A DNA stretch of 64,000 bases from Flagellimonas zhangzhouensis (GCF_900102925.1 NZ_FNKI01000001.1:1240001-1304000), one strand, 5' to 3'; positions 34,980-45,899 are shown, numbered from the stretch's first letter. The notes: a model not told the origin generated them from the letters alone. Program-made: numbers and translations.

Positions 34980-37900
34980 ATGGCATCAAACAAAAAATAT
35001 TGGAAAAGTGAAGCGGAGTTGAATCCGAACGATTCCATTGTTGAGGCGCTAAGAAACAACGAGTTTACAGAACAAATTCCAGTTGATGAGTTTTTAGGTG
35101 ACAAGCAAAACTTGTCCGAATCTAACACTACCCGTAGGGATTTCTTGAAATATGTTGGTTTTAGTACGGCTGCTGCAACTGTAGCTGCTTGTGAGGGACC
35201 AGTGCATAAATCTATTCCTTATGTGGTGCAACCAGAGAATATTGTTCCTGGTGTGGCCAACTACTACGCAACCACGATCGCGGATGGTTTTGATTTTGCC
35301 AGCATTTTGGTAAAAACAAGAGAGGGTAGGCCCATCAAAATTGAAAACAATACCGATGCTAAGGTGAATGGAGGAGCTAACGCAAGAGTGCAAGCTTCTG
35401 TTCTTTCCTTATATGATAGCAAGAGGGTTCAAGGTCCAAGTGCTAATGGTGAGCCTATCGAGTGGAAAGTGTTGGATGCGACCGTTAAGGCAAAATTGAA
35501 TGCTTTAAAAGGTTCCAATAAACAAATTGCATTGTTGACTCAGACATACGCGAGTCCATCAACCGCAAAATTGATTGCTGAGTTCAAAGCTGCTTACGGA
35601 GAGAATGTAAACCACGTGGTTTATGATGCTATTTCTGAAGATGCTGCTTTGAATGCTTTCGAAAAAGCCTACGGTGAAAGAGCCTTGGCTGATTACGATT
35701 TTGAAAAAGCTGATTTGATCGTTTCTTTCGGTGCTGATTTCTTGGGAGATTGGCAAGGTGGAGGTTACGACAGTGGATATGCAAAAGGACGTGTGCCGAA
35801 ATACGGTAAAATGTCCCGTCATATTCAAATGGAGTCCAATATGTCTTTAACGGGTGCAAATGCTGACAAGCGTTACCCAATGACTCCGACCCAGCAAAAA
35901 ATTGCCTTGGCAAAATTGTATGGGAAATTGAACGGTAGCAGCGTTGGAGGTGGAACTTCTGATGTGGATGAAGCTGTGGATAAGGTAGCTGCCGAAATCA
36001 AGAAAGCTGGAAGCGGTGCCGTTGTGGTATCTGGTTTAAATGATGTGAATGCCCAAACAGTTGTTTTGGCTATCAATAAATTATTGGCGAGTAAGGCATT
36101 TGATGCTGAAAAGCCAAAATATGTACGTCAAGGTGATACAGCTAAAGTAGCCAAGTTGGTTGCTGATATGAATGCTGGTCGTGTTGGTGCATTGATTATG
36201 GATGGTGTGAACCCAGTGTACACACTTCCAAATTCAGAAGAGTTCGTAACTGGACTTGGGCAAGTAGATTTGTCGGTAAGCTTTGCTTTCAACAATGATG
36301 AAACTGCTCAATCCGTTGGTTATGTTGCTGCTGCTTCCCACTATTTGGAATCTTGGGGTGATGCAGAGCTTAAAAAAGGACATTACAGTTTGGCGCAGCC
36401 AGCCATTCGCGAGTTGTTTGATACTAGACAGTTTCAAACGGCTTTGTTGACTTGGATGGGCGTTGAAAAAACATATTACGAATACATCAAAGAATCTTGG
36501 GGTGCAGATGTACTGCAAGGTGGTTCATGGAACAAAGCTTTGATGGATGGTGTATTTGTAGCGCCAGTTGTTGAAGAAGATACTGAAGTGACTGCTTCTG
36601 AAACAGAAGAAGAAACTGAAGTGGCTCCAATCGCTGCTGCGGTTCGTTCTTTGGTGAATGCGACTAGTAGTGGAACTGAATTGGTACTTTATTCTAAAAC
36701 TGGAATGGGTGACGGTCGTCAGGCCAACAACCCATGGTTGCAAGAATTCCCTGATCCTATTTCCCGTGTTTCTTGGGACAACTATGTAACGGTTTCCAAA
36801 GCGGATGCTGAAAGCTGGGGTCTAGAAAATACAATTGAAGCCGATGGTGGTGTAAATGGAAGCTACGTAAACTTGACTGTTGACGGAACGGTATTGGAAA
36901 GTGTTCCAGTTATTGTTCAGCCAGGTCAGGCAGTAGGAACTGTTGGACTTTCATTCGGATACGGTAAAAAAGCTGGAATGCAAGCTGAGATGGCTACAGG
37001 TGTAAATGCATATACACTTTATAGCAACTTCTCCGATGTGCAAACGGTGTCTGTTGAAAAAGCAGCTGGTGAGCATGAATTTGCTTGTATTCAATCACAT
37101 AAAACATTAATGGGTAGAGGAGATATCATCAAGGAAACTACCTTGGAGATCTTCAATACCAAAGACCACGCTGAGTGGAACCCAATGCCACACGTTTCAT
37201 TGGATCACAATGAAATCCCTGTGACTTCCCCAGATGCCGACCTATGGCAAGAATTTGACAGAAGTATTGGGCATCACTTCAATTTATCTATCGACTTGAA
37301 TGCTTGTACTGGTTGTGGTGCTTGTGTTATTGCTTGTCATGCAGAGAACAATGTTCCTGTTGTAGGTAAAGCGGAAATGCGTCGTTCAAGAGATATGCAC
37401 TGGTTGCGTATTGATAGATATTACTCTTCAGAAGAAACTTTCGAGCTTGATAACGAGAAGAAAGACGGAATGGAAGGTTTGTTCGGAGATAAAGGTGCTC
37501 TTGGAGGATTTGGTGAAATGGAAGATCCATCGGCCAACCCACAAGTAGCATTCCAGCCTGTAATGTGTCAGCACTGTAACCACGCTCCATGTGAGACGGT
37601 TTGTCCAGTTGCTGCAACATCCCATGGTAGACAAGGTCAAAACCATATGGCTTACAACCGTTGTGTAGGTACAAGGTATTGTGCAAACAACTGTCCTTAC
37701 AAAGTACGTAGGTTCAACTGGTTCTTGTACAACAACAATGATGAGTTCGACTTTAACATGAACAACGACTTGGGTAAAATGGTTATCAACCCAGACGTTA
37801 ACGTTCGTTCAAGAGGGGTTATGGAAAAATGCTCCATGTGTATCCAAATGACTCAAAAAACTATTTTGGATGCCAAGAGAGATGGAAGAGCCATCAAAGA

Positions 37901-38090
37901 TGGAGAGTTCCAGACCGCATGTTCTGCAGCTTGTAGCAGTGGAGCCATGGTATTTGGAGATGTTAACGATCACGACAGCAAAATTGCCGAGTTGAAAGCA
38001 GATGATAGAATGTACCATTTATTGGAGCATGTGGGCACAAAACCAAATGTGTTCTATCATGTTAAAGTAAGGAACACCAACGAGGCTTAA
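34980..38090 (+). CDS. actB: Alternative complex III subunit ActB, molybdopterin/Fe-S-like
   Basis: A 1036-residue subunit related to a fusion of molybdopterin oxidoreductase (about 100-740) and an iron-sulfur protein (about 760-1030). ActB proteins bind Fe-S clusters but no molybdenum cofactor. Near residue 52 is a twin-arginine motif (TRRDFLKYVG) followed by a hydrophobic stretch and Cys71, which may be lipidated. Cluster motifs start at residue 776 (CTGCGACVIACHAEN), then CQHCNHAPCETVCP, CVGTRYCANNCPYK and CSMCIQ. An acidic insert (about 530-550) is present. Confidence 0.95.
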   Translation: MASNKKYWKSEAELNPNDSIVEALRNNEFTEQIPVDEFLGDKQNLSESNTTRRDFLKYVGFSTAAATVAACEGPVHKSIPYVVQPENIVPGVANYYATTIADGFDFASILVKTREGRPIKIENNTDAKVNGGANARVQASVLSLYDSKRVQGPSANGEPIEWKVLDATVKAKLNALKGSNKQIALLTQTYASPSTAKLIAEFKAAYGENVNHVVYDAISEDAALNAFEKAYGERALADYDFEKADLIVSFGADFLGDWQGGGYDSGYAKGRVPKYGKMSRHIQMESNMSLTGANADKRYPMTPTQQKIALAKLYGKLNGSSVGGGTSDVDEAVDKVAAEIKKAGSGAVVVSGLNDVNAQTVVLAINKLLASKAFDAEKPKYVRQGDTAKVAKLVADMNAGRVGALIMDGVNPVYTLPNSEEFVTGLGQVDLSVSFAFNNDETAQSVGYVAAASHYLESWGDAELKKGHYSLAQPAIRELFDTRQFQTALLTWMGVEKTYYEYIKESWGADVLQGGSWNKALMDGVFVAPVVEEDTEVTASETEEETEVAPIAAAVRSLVNATSSGTELVLYSKTGMGDGRQANNPWLQEFPDPISRVSWDNYVTVSKADAESWGLENTIEADGGVNGSYVNLTVDGTVLESVPVIVQPGQAVGTVGLSFGYGKKAGMQAEMATGVNAYTLYSNFSDVQTVSVEKAAGEHEFACIQSHKTLMGRGDIIKETTLEIFNTKDHAEWNPMPHVSLDHNEIPVTSPDADLWQEFDRSIGHHFNLSIDLNACTGCGACVIACHAENNVPVVGKAEMRRSRDMHWLRIDRYYSSEETFELDNEKKDGMEGLFGDKGALGGFGEMEDPSANPQVAFQPVMCQHCNHAPCETVCPVAATSHGRQGQNHMAYNRCVGTRYCANNCPYKVRRFNWFLYNNNDEFDFNMNNDLGKMVINPDVNVRSRGVMEKCSMCIQMTQKTILDAKRDGRAIKDGEFQTACSAACSSGAMVFGDVNDHDSKIAELKADDRMYHLLEHVGTKPNVFYHVKVRNTNEA

Positions 38091-38120
38091 TCAATAAAAG
38101 AAGTAATTAGAAGATAAATT

Positions 38121-39536
38121 ATGGCGTCGCATTACGAAGCACCTATTCGAAAGCCCTTAGTTGTCGGAGACAAAGGATATCACGATGTAACCGTGGATAT
38201 TGCCCGTCCAGTAGAGGGAAAGGCCAACAAACAATGGTGGATTGTATTTTCCATCGCACTTGTGGCATTCCTTTGGGGTCTAGGATGTATCATTTATACC
38301 GTTTCCACGGGTATTGGGGTTTGGGGTCTAAACCGAACCGTTAACTGGGCCTGGGATATTACCAACTTCGTTTGGTGGGTAGGTATTGGTCACGCAGGAA
38401 CCCTGATTTCAGCGGTACTCTTATTGTTCCGTCAAAAATGGAGAATGGCGATTAACCGTTCTGCAGAGGCGATGACCATCTTCTCGGTAGTTCAGGCAGG
38501 TTTGTTCCCGATCATCCACATGGGTCGTCCATGGTTGGGATATTGGGTACTTCCAATCCCTAACCAATTTGGATCCCTTTGGGTGAACTTTAACTCGCCA
38601 TTGCTTTGGGATGTATTCGCGATTTCAACCTACCTTTCTGTGTCATTGGTATTCTGGTGGACAGGTCTTTTGCCTGACTTCGCCATGATTCGTGACAGAG
38701 CGGTAAAACCTTTCCAAAAGAAAATATATAGCTTGTTGAGCTTCGGTTGGACAGGTAGAGCTAAAGACTGGCAACGTTTCGAGGAAGTTTCCTTGGTATT
38801 GGCTGGTTTGGCAACACCTTTGGTACTTTCCGTACACACCATCGTATCGTTTGACTTTGCTACTTCGGTAATTCCAGGATGGCACACTACCATCTTCCCA
38901 CCGTACTTCGTTGCTGGTGCGATTTTCTCTGGATTTGCCATGGTAAACACGCTTTTGATCATTATGCGTAAAGTGTGTAACCTAGAAGCTTATATCACAG
39001 TACAACATATTGAGTTGATGAACATCGTAATCATGATTACAGGTTCCATCGTTGGATGTGCCTATATCACGGAGTTGTTCATTGCTTGGTACTCAGGAGT
39101 TGAGTACGAACAGTACGCTTTCTTGAACAGAGCTACAGGACCTTACTGGTGGGCTTACTGGTCCATGATGACTTGTAACGTGTTCTCGCCTCAGTTCATG
39201 TGGTTCAAAAAATTACGTACCAGTATCATGTTCTCTTTCTTTATCTCTATCGTGGTAAACATAGGGATGTGGTTCGAGCGTTTCGTGATCATTGTTACCT
39301 CATTGCACAGGGATTACTTGCCATCATCTTGGACAATGTTCTCCCCAACCTTTGTGGATATCGGAATCTTTGTAGGTACTATCGGATTCTTCTTCGTGTT
39401 GTTCCTATTGTATTCCAGAACATTCCCTGTAATTGCACAGGCAGAGGTAAAATCGATCTTGAAAGCTTCAGGAGAGAAATACAAGAAGTTGCGTGAGGCC
39501 AAAGAGGCTAATAATTTAATTGACGATAAAGAATAA
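38121..39536 (+). CDS. actC: Alternative complex III subunit ActC (NrfD/PsrC family)
   Basis: A 471-residue integral membrane subunit with about ten helices. It belongs to the NrfD-like quinol-oxidising family; conserved-looking stretches are [23 protein letters not shown] and [10 protein letters not shown], reported here in part. It is expected to hold the menaquinol site of ACIII together with ActF. Only 2 bp separate it from actD, so the two are translationally coupled. Confidence 0.95.
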   Translation: MASHYEAPIRKPLVVGDKGYHDVTVDIARPVEGKANKQWWIVFSIALVAFLWGLGCIIYTVSTGIGVWGLNRTVNWAWDITNFVWWVGIGHAGTLISAVLLLFRQKWRMAINRSAEAMTIFSVVQAGLFPIIHMGRPWLGYWVLPIPNQFGSLWVNFNSPLLWDVFAISTYLSVSLVFWWTGLLPDFAMIRDRAVKPFQKKIYSLLSFGWTGRAKDWQRFEEVSLVLAGLATPLVLSVHTIVSFDFATSVIPGWHTTIFPPYFVAGAIFSGFAMVNTLLIIMRKVCNLEAYITVQHIELMNIVIMITGSIVGCAYITELFIAWYSGVEYEQYAFLNRATGPYWWAYWSMMTCNVFSPQFMWFKKLRTSIMFSFFISIVVNIGMWFERFVIIVTSLHRDYLPSSWTMFSPTFVDIGIFVGTIGFFFVLFLLYSRTFPVIAQAEVKSILKASGEKYKKLREAKEANNLIDDKE

Positions 39537-39538
39537 TT

Positions 39539-40066
39539 ATGGCATCAAAAGTTATACAAGCACTTTACGACGATGACGATGTATTGATGCATGCCGTAAA
39601 AAAGGTTAGGGCAGAGCACCATCATATTGAGGAAGTGTACACTCCATTCCCTGTTCACGGGTTGGACAAGGCTATGGGATTGGCAGATACACGTATCGCC
39701 ATCACCTCTTTCCTTTATGGATGTTTGGGATTGACCGTTGCCGTAGTGATGATGAATTTTATCATGATCGAGGACTGGCCCCAAGATATTGGTGGTAAGC
39801 CTAGCTTTAGCTACTTGGAGAATATGCCAGCGTTCGTACCGATCATGTTCGAGCTTACCGTGTTCTTTGCAGCGCACTTAATGGTAATCACTTTCTACCT
39901 AAGAAGTAGAATGTGGCCATTTAAAAAAGCCGAAAACCCAGACGTACGTACCACAGATGACCACTTTTTGATGGAAATTGGCGTACACGATAATGAAAAG
40001 GAACTTGCTGCTTTGTTGATGGAAACAGGCGCGATAGAAGTAATAGTTACAGAAAAGGAGTCTTAA
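39539..40066 (+). CDS. actD: Alternative complex III subunit ActD (DUF3341)
   Basis: A 175-residue DUF3341 protein with two transmembrane helices (about 60-82 and 102-122). The cytoplasmic N-terminal domain has EEVYTPFPVHGLDKAMGL, the family signature. It bridges ActC and ActF in known ACIII structures. It is 4 bp ahead of actE. Confidence 0.95.
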   Translation: MASKVIQALYDDDDVLMHAVKKVRAEHHHIEEVYTPFPVHGLDKAMGLADTRIAITSFLYGCLGLTVAVVMMNFIMIEDWPQDIGGKPSFSYLENMPAFVPIMFELTVFFAAHLMVITFYLRSRMWPFKKAENPDVRTTDDHFLMEIGVHDNEKELAALLMETGAIEVIVTEKES

Positions 40067-40070
40067 TAAT

Positions 40071-40640
40071 ATGAAGCAATTAGGTAAAATAAGTGTTGCT
40101 TTGGTTTTGGTACTGTTCGCTGCATCCTGTGCAGATAAAAACAGTCCAAACTACCAATTCATGCCAAACATGTACGAACCCGTAGGCTATGAAACCTATC
40201 AAGGGGTAGACAATGGTTTGTTCCCTGATGGAACAGAGGCCATGTTGCCAGTTGAGGGAACCATTGCCCGTGGATTTTTACCCTATGAGTTCGAAAACAC
40301 TCCAGAAGGAAAAGAATTGGCCCGTTTGAACACAAGTCCATTGGATTCTTTAAAACAAGATGAAAATTTTGCAAAAGGGGCTGAGCTTTATGCCATTTAT
40401 TGTGCTGTATGCCATGGACCTAAAGGTGATGGGCAAGGTAATTTGGTGAAAAGAGAAAAAATATTGGGTGTTCCCAGCTATGATGACCCAGCAAGAAATA
40501 TTACAGTAGGAACCACCTACCACACTATTTATTACGGATTGAACTCTATGGGCTCCTACGCCTCACAGTTCGCCAACGAAGAAGAAATGTGGCAAGTATC
40601 TGAATACGTAATGAAGTTAAAGGGAGACCTAACAAAATAA
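40071..40640 (+). CDS. actE: Alternative complex III subunit ActE, monoheme cytochrome c lipoprotein
   Basis: A 189-residue lipoprotein cytochrome. The lipobox FAASC gives lipid Cys20. The heme site is CAVCH (111-115) in GAELYAIYCAVCHGPKGDG, with an axial Met probably in the GLNSMGSYA segment. It takes electrons from ActA and hands them on to the oxidase. YEPVGYETYQ near the N-terminus is typical of ActE. Confidence 0.94.
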   Translation: MKQLGKISVALVLVLFAASCADKNSPNYQFMPNMYEPVGYETYQGVDNGLFPDGTEAMLPVEGTIARGFLPYEFENTPEGKELARLNTSPLDSLKQDENFAKGAELYAIYCAVCHGPKGDGQGNLVKREKILGVPSYDDPARNITVGTTYHTIYYGLNSMGSYASQFANEEEMWQVSEYVMKLKGDLTK

Positions 40641-40661
40641 TAGGATAAGAGTAAGAGAACT

Positions 40662-41999
40662 ATGTATACCTTTTCAAACAAACTTAGAATAGGATCTTTC
40701 ATTGCCATGGCGCTAGGATTAATCTTCCTGGTAATTGGATTTGTTTCGGCCCCATCAACGGTGGAAGAAGCAAAAGCTATGGTTGCGGTTCATGGCGAGA
40801 GTCATGACGGAGGTCATGCTGAGGAAGCAACAGCAGAACATGGTGAGGAACAAGGTCATGGTGCAGAAGCTGCCCATGGTGAAGAGCACGATGCCTCTCA
40901 CGATACACATTTGTTGCACCAATTGCAAAACAGACCTTGGTCTGCATTGTACGTAGCTGCTTTCTTTTTCTTTATGATAGCATTGGGCGTGTTGGCATTT
41001 TATGCCATTCAAAGAGCTGCCCAAGCAGGTTGGTCTCCATTATTGTTTAGAGTAATGGAGGGAATCACGGGATATTTGGTTCCTGGTGGAATCATTGTAT
41101 TTGTGATCTTGGTACTTTCCGTAATGCACATGAACCACATGTTTGTTTGGATGGATCCAGAAGTAGTAGCTCATGATGAGTTATTACAAGGCAAAGCGGG
41201 TTACTTGAACCCTGTATTCTTCTTGGTAAGAGCAGCCATCTTTTTGGGTGGTTGGATTTTCTACCGTCAATTGTCTAGAAAGCTTTCTTTGGCTCAAGAC
41301 GAGTCAAACGACAATAGCAACTTTGTAAAAAACTTTAGATGGTCTGCTGGTTTCTTGGTATTCTATCTAGTAACCGAGTCCATGATGTCTTGGGATTGGA
41401 TCATGAGTGTGGATCCACACTGGTTCAGTACCTTGTTCGGATGGTATGTATTCGCTAGTATGTTCGTATCTGGTATTACTGTGATTGCCATGGTAACCGT
41501 TTACCTAAAATCAAAAGGATACTTGGAAGATGTGAACGATAGCCACATCCATGATTTGGCCAAGTTCATGTTCGGTATCAGTATTTTCTGGACCTACCTT
41601 TGGTTTGCACAGTTTATGTTGATTTGGTACGCAGATATCCCTGAAGAGGTAACTTACTACGTAACTCGTATTGCTGATTACAAATTGCCATTCTTCGGAA
41701 TGTTGGCATTGAACTTCATCTTCCCATTGTTGGTGTTGATGAACAGCGATTACAAGCGTGTGAACTGGTTCGTGATCATGACAGGTGTTGTAATCCTATT
41801 CGGTCACTATTTGGATATTTTCAACATGATTATGCCATCAACCGTTGGTGACCAATGGTTTATAGGTGTACCTGAGATAGGTGGAATTTTGTTCTTTGGA
41901 GGTTTGTTCGTGTTCACGGTGTTTACCACTTTGACCAAGGCGCCATTACGACCAAAGCGAAACCCATTTATTGGAGAAAGCAAACACTTTCATTATTAA
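40662..41999 (+). CDS. actF: Alternative complex III subunit ActF (NrfD-like)
   Basis: A 445-residue membrane subunit with about ten helices, homologous to ActC. Between helix 1 and helix 2 is a hydrophilic insert (about residues 37-90) with ten histidines and many Glu/Asp, of a kind that could bind metal. Later segments (SVDPHWFSTLFGWYVFAS; FGHYLDIFNMIMP) fit the quinol:cytochrome c oxidoreductase family. It is followed by coxB after 31 bp. Confidence 0.95.
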   Translation: MYTFSNKLRIGSFIAMALGLIFLVIGFVSAPSTVEEAKAMVAVHGESHDGGHAEEATAEHGEEQGHGAEAAHGEEHDASHDTHLLHQLQNRPWSALYVAAFFFFMIALGVLAFYAIQRAAQAGWSPLLFRVMEGITGYLVPGGIIVFVILVLSVMHMNHMFVWMDPEVVAHDELLQGKAGYLNPVFFLVRAAIFLGGWIFYRQLSRKLSLAQDESNDNSNFVKNFRWSAGFLVFYLVTESMMSWDWIMSVDPHWFSTLFGWYVFASMFVSGITVIAMVTVYLKSKGYLEDVNDSHIHDLAKFMFGISIFWTYLWFAQFMLIWYADIPEEVTYYVTRIADYKLPFFGMLALNFIFPLLVLMNSDYKRVNWFVIMTGVVILFGHYLDIFNMIMPSTVGDQWFIGVPEIGGILFFGGLFVFTVFTTLTKAPLRPKRNPFIGESKHFHY

Positions 42000-42030
42000 A
42001 ATAATACGATAAGGCTTAGATAGATAAACG

Positions 42031-43089
42031 ATGACTGCATTATTAACATTGACTGTTTTAGTTCTAGTGGCGATTGCAATCTGGCAAATGACCAAGATTT
42101 TCGAATTGTCCCAAACCAAAACGGAAGACGCTGAAATAGCCAACGATTCTGACAATAAAAACAATGGGTACTTATTGTTCACCTTTTTGATTTTTATCTA
42201 CGGAATCACCATTTTTAGTTTTGTGAAGTATTCCAAAATGTTGTTGCCAGAAGCGGCTTCTGCACACGGTGGAGAGTACGATCAACTAATGTGGGTATCC
42301 TTTGCGATTATTTTCTTCGTACAGACCATTACCCAAGCTTTGTTGCACTATTTCGGATACAAGTATAGAGGTCAAAAGGGAAGAAAAGCCCTTTTCTATG
42401 CAGACAACGATCGTTTGGAATTTATCTGGACTATTATTCCAGTAGTGGTTTTGGCAGGATTGATCCTTTGGGGATTGTACACTTGGACCAACATCATGGA
42501 TATCAACGAAGACGATGACCCTATCGTAATCGAACTTTACGCCCAACAGTTTAACTGGACAGCTCGTTACGCAGGTGACGATAATGTTTTGGGTGATGCA
42601 AATGTTCGTTTGATCAACATCGACAAAGCGAACATTTTGGGTATCGACGAAGCCGATCCAAACGGTGAAGACGATGTGATCGTAAAAGAATTGCACTTGC
42701 CAGTAGGTAGAAAAGTGAACTTTAAAATGAGGTCTCAAGATGTATTGCACTCTGCTTACATGCCTCACTTTAGAGCGCAGATGAACTGTGTGCCAGGTAT
42801 GATTACCCAGTTCTCCTTTACACCTACGGTTACTACTGCAGATATGAGAATGAATCCTGACGTAGTGGAAAAGGTAAAAAGAACCAATGCGTTGAGAGCA
42901 GAAAGGGCTGCTGAGGGAATACCTAACACAGACCCGTGGGAGTTTGATTATGTATTGTTGTGTAATAAGATTTGTGGTAAATCACACTACAACATGCAAA
43001 TGAAGATTGTTGTTGAAACCGAAGAGGAATTCAACGCATGGATGGCAGAACAGTCTACCTTTAAGGCTAGTATGTCACCCGCAGAGTAA
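42031..43089 (+). CDS. coxB: Cytochrome c oxidase subunit II
   Basis: A 352-residue subunit carrying the CuA centre. It has about four N-terminal hydrophobic helices, more than the usual two, then a periplasmic cupredoxin domain from about 160. CuA ligands can be placed: the His in DVLHSAYMPHF and the C-x3-C-x3-H-x2-M set in CNKICGKSHYNM. The usual CxExC has Lys in place of Glu, as far as I recall a common state in Bacteroidota. No separate signal peptide is needed. Electrons come from ActE/ActA. Confidence 0.95.
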   Translation: MTALLTLTVLVLVAIAIWQMTKIFELSQTKTEDAEIANDSDNKNNGYLLFTFLIFIYGITIFSFVKYSKMLLPEAASAHGGEYDQLMWVSFAIIFFVQTITQALLHYFGYKYRGQKGRKALFYADNDRLEFIWTIIPVVVLAGLILWGLYTWTNIMDINEDDDPIVIELYAQQFNWTARYAGDDNVLGDANVRLINIDKANILGIDEADPNGEDDVIVKELHLPVGRKVNFKMRSQDVLHSAYMPHFRAQMNCVPGMITQFSFTPTVTTADMRMNPDVVEKVKRTNALRAERAAEGIPNTDPWEFDYVLLCNKICGKSHYNMQMKIVVETEEEFNAWMAEQSTFKASMSPAE

Positions 43090-43134
43090 TTTAGGATAGG
43101 AAGAACACAGAATTTAAAAAACTTAAAATAGATT

Positions 43135-44949
43135 ATGTCAGCTACTGGACACGAAAACGGACACGAAGATCACGGGCATCATCATAAAGAAACCTTTGTA
43201 ACCAAATACATCTTCAGTCAAGACCATAAGATGATATCTAAGCAATATCTGATTACAGGTTTGATTATGGGATTCATTGGTATTGCCATGTCTTTGCTAT
43301 TTAGAATGCAATTGGCTTGGCCAGGAGAGTCCTTTGGAATCTTTGAGACCGTATTGGGCAAATGGGCACCTGATGGTGTTATGGATGCCGATATTTACTT
43401 GGCATTGGTGACCATTCACGGTACCTTGATGGTGTTCTTTGTATTGACACAGGGATTGAGTGGTACTTTTAGTAACCTTTTGATTCCATTGCAGATTGGA
43501 GCAAGAGATATGGCATCAGGATTTATGAACATGGTTTCGTACTGGATGTTCTTCGTTTCCTCTGTGATCATGATCATCTCATTGTTCGTAGAAGCAGGAC
43601 CTGCCGCCGCTGGTTGGACTATTTACCCGCCTTTGAGTGCTTTGCCAATGGCTCAGCCTGGTTCTGGTATGGGTATGACCTTGTGGTTGGTTTCTATGGC
43701 CATCTTTATCGCTTCATCACTTTTGGGATCATTGAACTATGTGGTAACCGTACTTAACTTAAGAACCAAAGGGATGTCAATGACTCGTTTACCATTGACT
43801 ATCTGGACATTTTTTGTAACTGCGATTATCGGTATTATTTCGTTCCCAGTATTGTTGTCAGCAGCCTTATTGTTGATCATGGACCGTAGCTTCGGTACTT
43901 CATTCTTCCTTTCGGATATCTTTATCCAAGGTGAAGTATTGCATTACCAAGGTGGTTCACCAGTATTGTATGAGCACTTGTTCTGGTTCTTGGGTCACCC
44001 TGAGGTATACATTGTATTGTTGCCAGCATTGGGTATTACTTCCGAAGTAATGTCTACCAATGCTAGAAAACCGATTTTTGGATATAGAGCGATGATCGCT
44101 TCCGTATTGGCCATTGCTTTCCTTTCAACTATTGTATGGGGTCACCACATGTTCGTATCAGGTATGAACCCATTCTTGGGATCTGTATTTACCTTTACAA
44201 CTTTGTTGATCGCGATTCCATCAGCAGTAAAAGCATTTAACTATATCACGACACTTTGGAAGGGTAACCTTCAATTGAACCCAGCTATGCTGTTCTCTAT
44301 CGGATTGGTATCTACCTTTATCACGGGTGGTCTTACAGGTATCATTTTGGGTGATAGTACTTTGGATATCAACGTTCACGATACCTACTTTGTAGTAGCT
44401 CACTTCCACTTGGTAATGGGTATTTCTGCCTTGTACGGTATGTTCGCTGGTATCTACCACTGGTTCCCGAAAATGTTCCAAGGTCGTATGATGAACAAGA
44501 ACCTAGGTTACGTTCACTTCTGGATTACCGCAGTTTGTGCCTATGGGGTATTCTTCCCAATGCACTTTGTGGGTATGGCAGGGGTGCCAAGACGTTACTA
44601 CGAGAATACTGCATTCCCAATGTTCGATGAATTGACCAATGTTCAGGTATTGATGACCGTGTTCGCTATCATCGCAGGTTTGGCGCAGTTGATTTTCGTA
44701 TACAACTTTATCACAAGTATCTTTTACGGTAAAAAAGGACCAGTTAACCCATGGGGCTCTAACACATTGGAGTGGACAACTCCACAAGAGCACATTCACG
44801 GAAACTGGCCAGGAGAGATTCCTCACGTATACCGTTGGGCATACGATTACAGTAAAACCTATGAAAATGGGGAGTACATTATTGCTGGACAGGATTTCGT
44901 TCCGCAGAACGTGCCGCTTCAGGAAAATGAAGAAGAACTCAACCATTAG
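43135..44949 (+). CDS. coxA: Cytochrome c oxidase subunit I
   Basis: A 604-residue heme-copper oxidase core with twelve helices. Motifs: HGTLMVFF (low-spin heme ligand helix), FWFLGHPEVYI with the cross-linked His-Tyr, WGHHMFVSGM for CuB, and HDTYFVVAHFHLVMG for the heme ligands. It reduces O2 and pumps protons. The first 17 residues include seven histidines (GHENGHEDHGHHHKE). No subunit III gene follows; a terminator comes 19 bp after the stop. Confidence 0.97.
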   Translation: MSATGHENGHEDHGHHHKETFVTKYIFSQDHKMISKQYLITGLIMGFIGIAMSLLFRMQLAWPGESFGIFETVLGKWAPDGVMDADIYLALVTIHGTLMVFFVLTQGLSGTFSNLLIPLQIGARDMASGFMNMVSYWMFFVSSVIMIISLFVEAGPAAAGWTIYPPLSALPMAQPGSGMGMTLWLVSMAIFIASSLLGSLNYVVTVLNLRTKGMSMTRLPLTIWTFFVTAIIGIISFPVLLSAALLLIMDRSFGTSFFLSDIFIQGEVLHYQGGSPVLYEHLFWFLGHPEVYIVLLPALGITSEVMSTNARKPIFGYRAMIASVLAIAFLSTIVWGHHMFVSGMNPFLGSVFTFTTLLIAIPSAVKAFNYITTLWKGNLQLNPAMLFSIGLVSTFITGGLTGIILGDSTLDINVHDTYFVVAHFHLVMGISALYGMFAGIYHWFPKMFQGRMMNKNLGYVHFWITAVCAYGVFFPMHFVGMAGVPRRYYENTAFPMFDELTNVQVLMTVFAIIAGLAQLIFVYNFITSIFYGKKGPVNPWGSNTLEWTTPQEHIHGNWPGEIPHVYRWAYDYSKTYENGEYIIAGQDFVPQNVPLQENEEELNH

Positions 44950-44967
44950 AAAAGAAAAAAAATAGAT

Positions 44968-44999
44968 AAAAGCCCGTCCAATTTGGATGGGCTTTTTTT
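44968..44999 (+). terminator. Terminator of the act-cox operon
   Basis: AGCCCGTCCA pairs with TGGATGGGCT (one G-T pair), flanked by AAA and a T7 run. Confidence 0.92.
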
Positions 45000-45077
45000 A
45001 TGGTATCAATTTTGTAGAAAGTCTATTCAATTGAATTGTAATATCTTTAGTAAAGCATATCATTCAAAAACACTGTT

Positions 45078-45899
45078 ATGAGAAAACTACTGGTGCTCAT
45101 TTTTGCCATTATCCCCTTATTGACCATTGCCCAACGCAAACCTAAAATTAAAGGTAGCAGAATCATTACCGAAGTATCAGATGAGTTGCCTGCGTTTAAT
45201 GCCATTGTCCTCAATGATGACCTCGAAATCCATTTGGAGCGATCCAATGGACCAGGCTTTCATATTGTAGCCGATGATAATCTCATCGATATTTTAAAAT
45301 TTGAGGTAGAGGGAAGCACCTTAATGATCAGTTCCTACTATGATATTACAGCCAAAAAACAATTGGATATCACCGTGAAGTATTCAGAACTCCAGTCCAT
45401 TTCTATTAAAAAAGGAAGCATTATCGCCAATAATGTGATAGAAAGCAATGAGCTTTTTGTGGATGGCTTTGAAAATACACGAATGGATATAAAGGCGAAT
45501 GTGGCCGTGTTGGATATTAATCTGGAAGAAAATAGTAAGGGGGATTTTCATGTGGATGCAGATTCTCTCAATATCAGTTTGAATAATAGAACCGAAGCAT
45601 TGGTATATGCGACCACCAATACCGCAAATTTGGATTTGGAGGGTAATGCCACCTTGACTTTGGAGGGGAGCTCAGAAGAATTACAGGCTAATTTTTTCCA
45701 ACAATCCAGATACAAAGGAGAATCCATGCAAGCAGGACATTTTAAACTTTCCATACAAGATGATGCCAGCGCTAGAGTTTTCGCTGTGGATGAAGTGGAT
45801 ATAACCGCTAAGGGGAGTTCAGTGATTTATTTGTACGGCACCCCAAAAATTCAAATCCAAGAATTTCTGGATACCACCCAATTAATCAAAAAGCAGTAA
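45078..45899 (+). CDS. GIN-domain (DUF2807) exported protein
   Basis: A 273-residue protein with a signal peptide (ends LTIAQ). The mature part is a repeated right-handed beta structure of the head GIN domain type: [39 protein letters not shown], and later short strands with turn residues. Its role is unknown; the family is abundant in Bacteroidota envelopes. It is separate from the cox operon by a terminator and lies 34 bp before ruvB. Confidence 0.85.
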   Translation: MRKLLVLIFAIIPLLTIAQRKPKIKGSRIITEVSDELPAFNAIVLNDDLEIHLERSNGPGFHIVADDNLIDILKFEVEGSTLMISSYYDITAKKQLDITVKYSELQSISIKKGSIIANNVIESNELFVDGFENTRMDIKANVAVLDINLEENSKGDFHVDADSLNISLNNRTEALVYATTNTANLDLEGNATLTLEGSSEELQANFFQQSRYKGESMQAGHFKLSIQDDASARVFAVDEVDITAKGSSVIYLYGTPKIQIQEFLDTTQLIKKQ

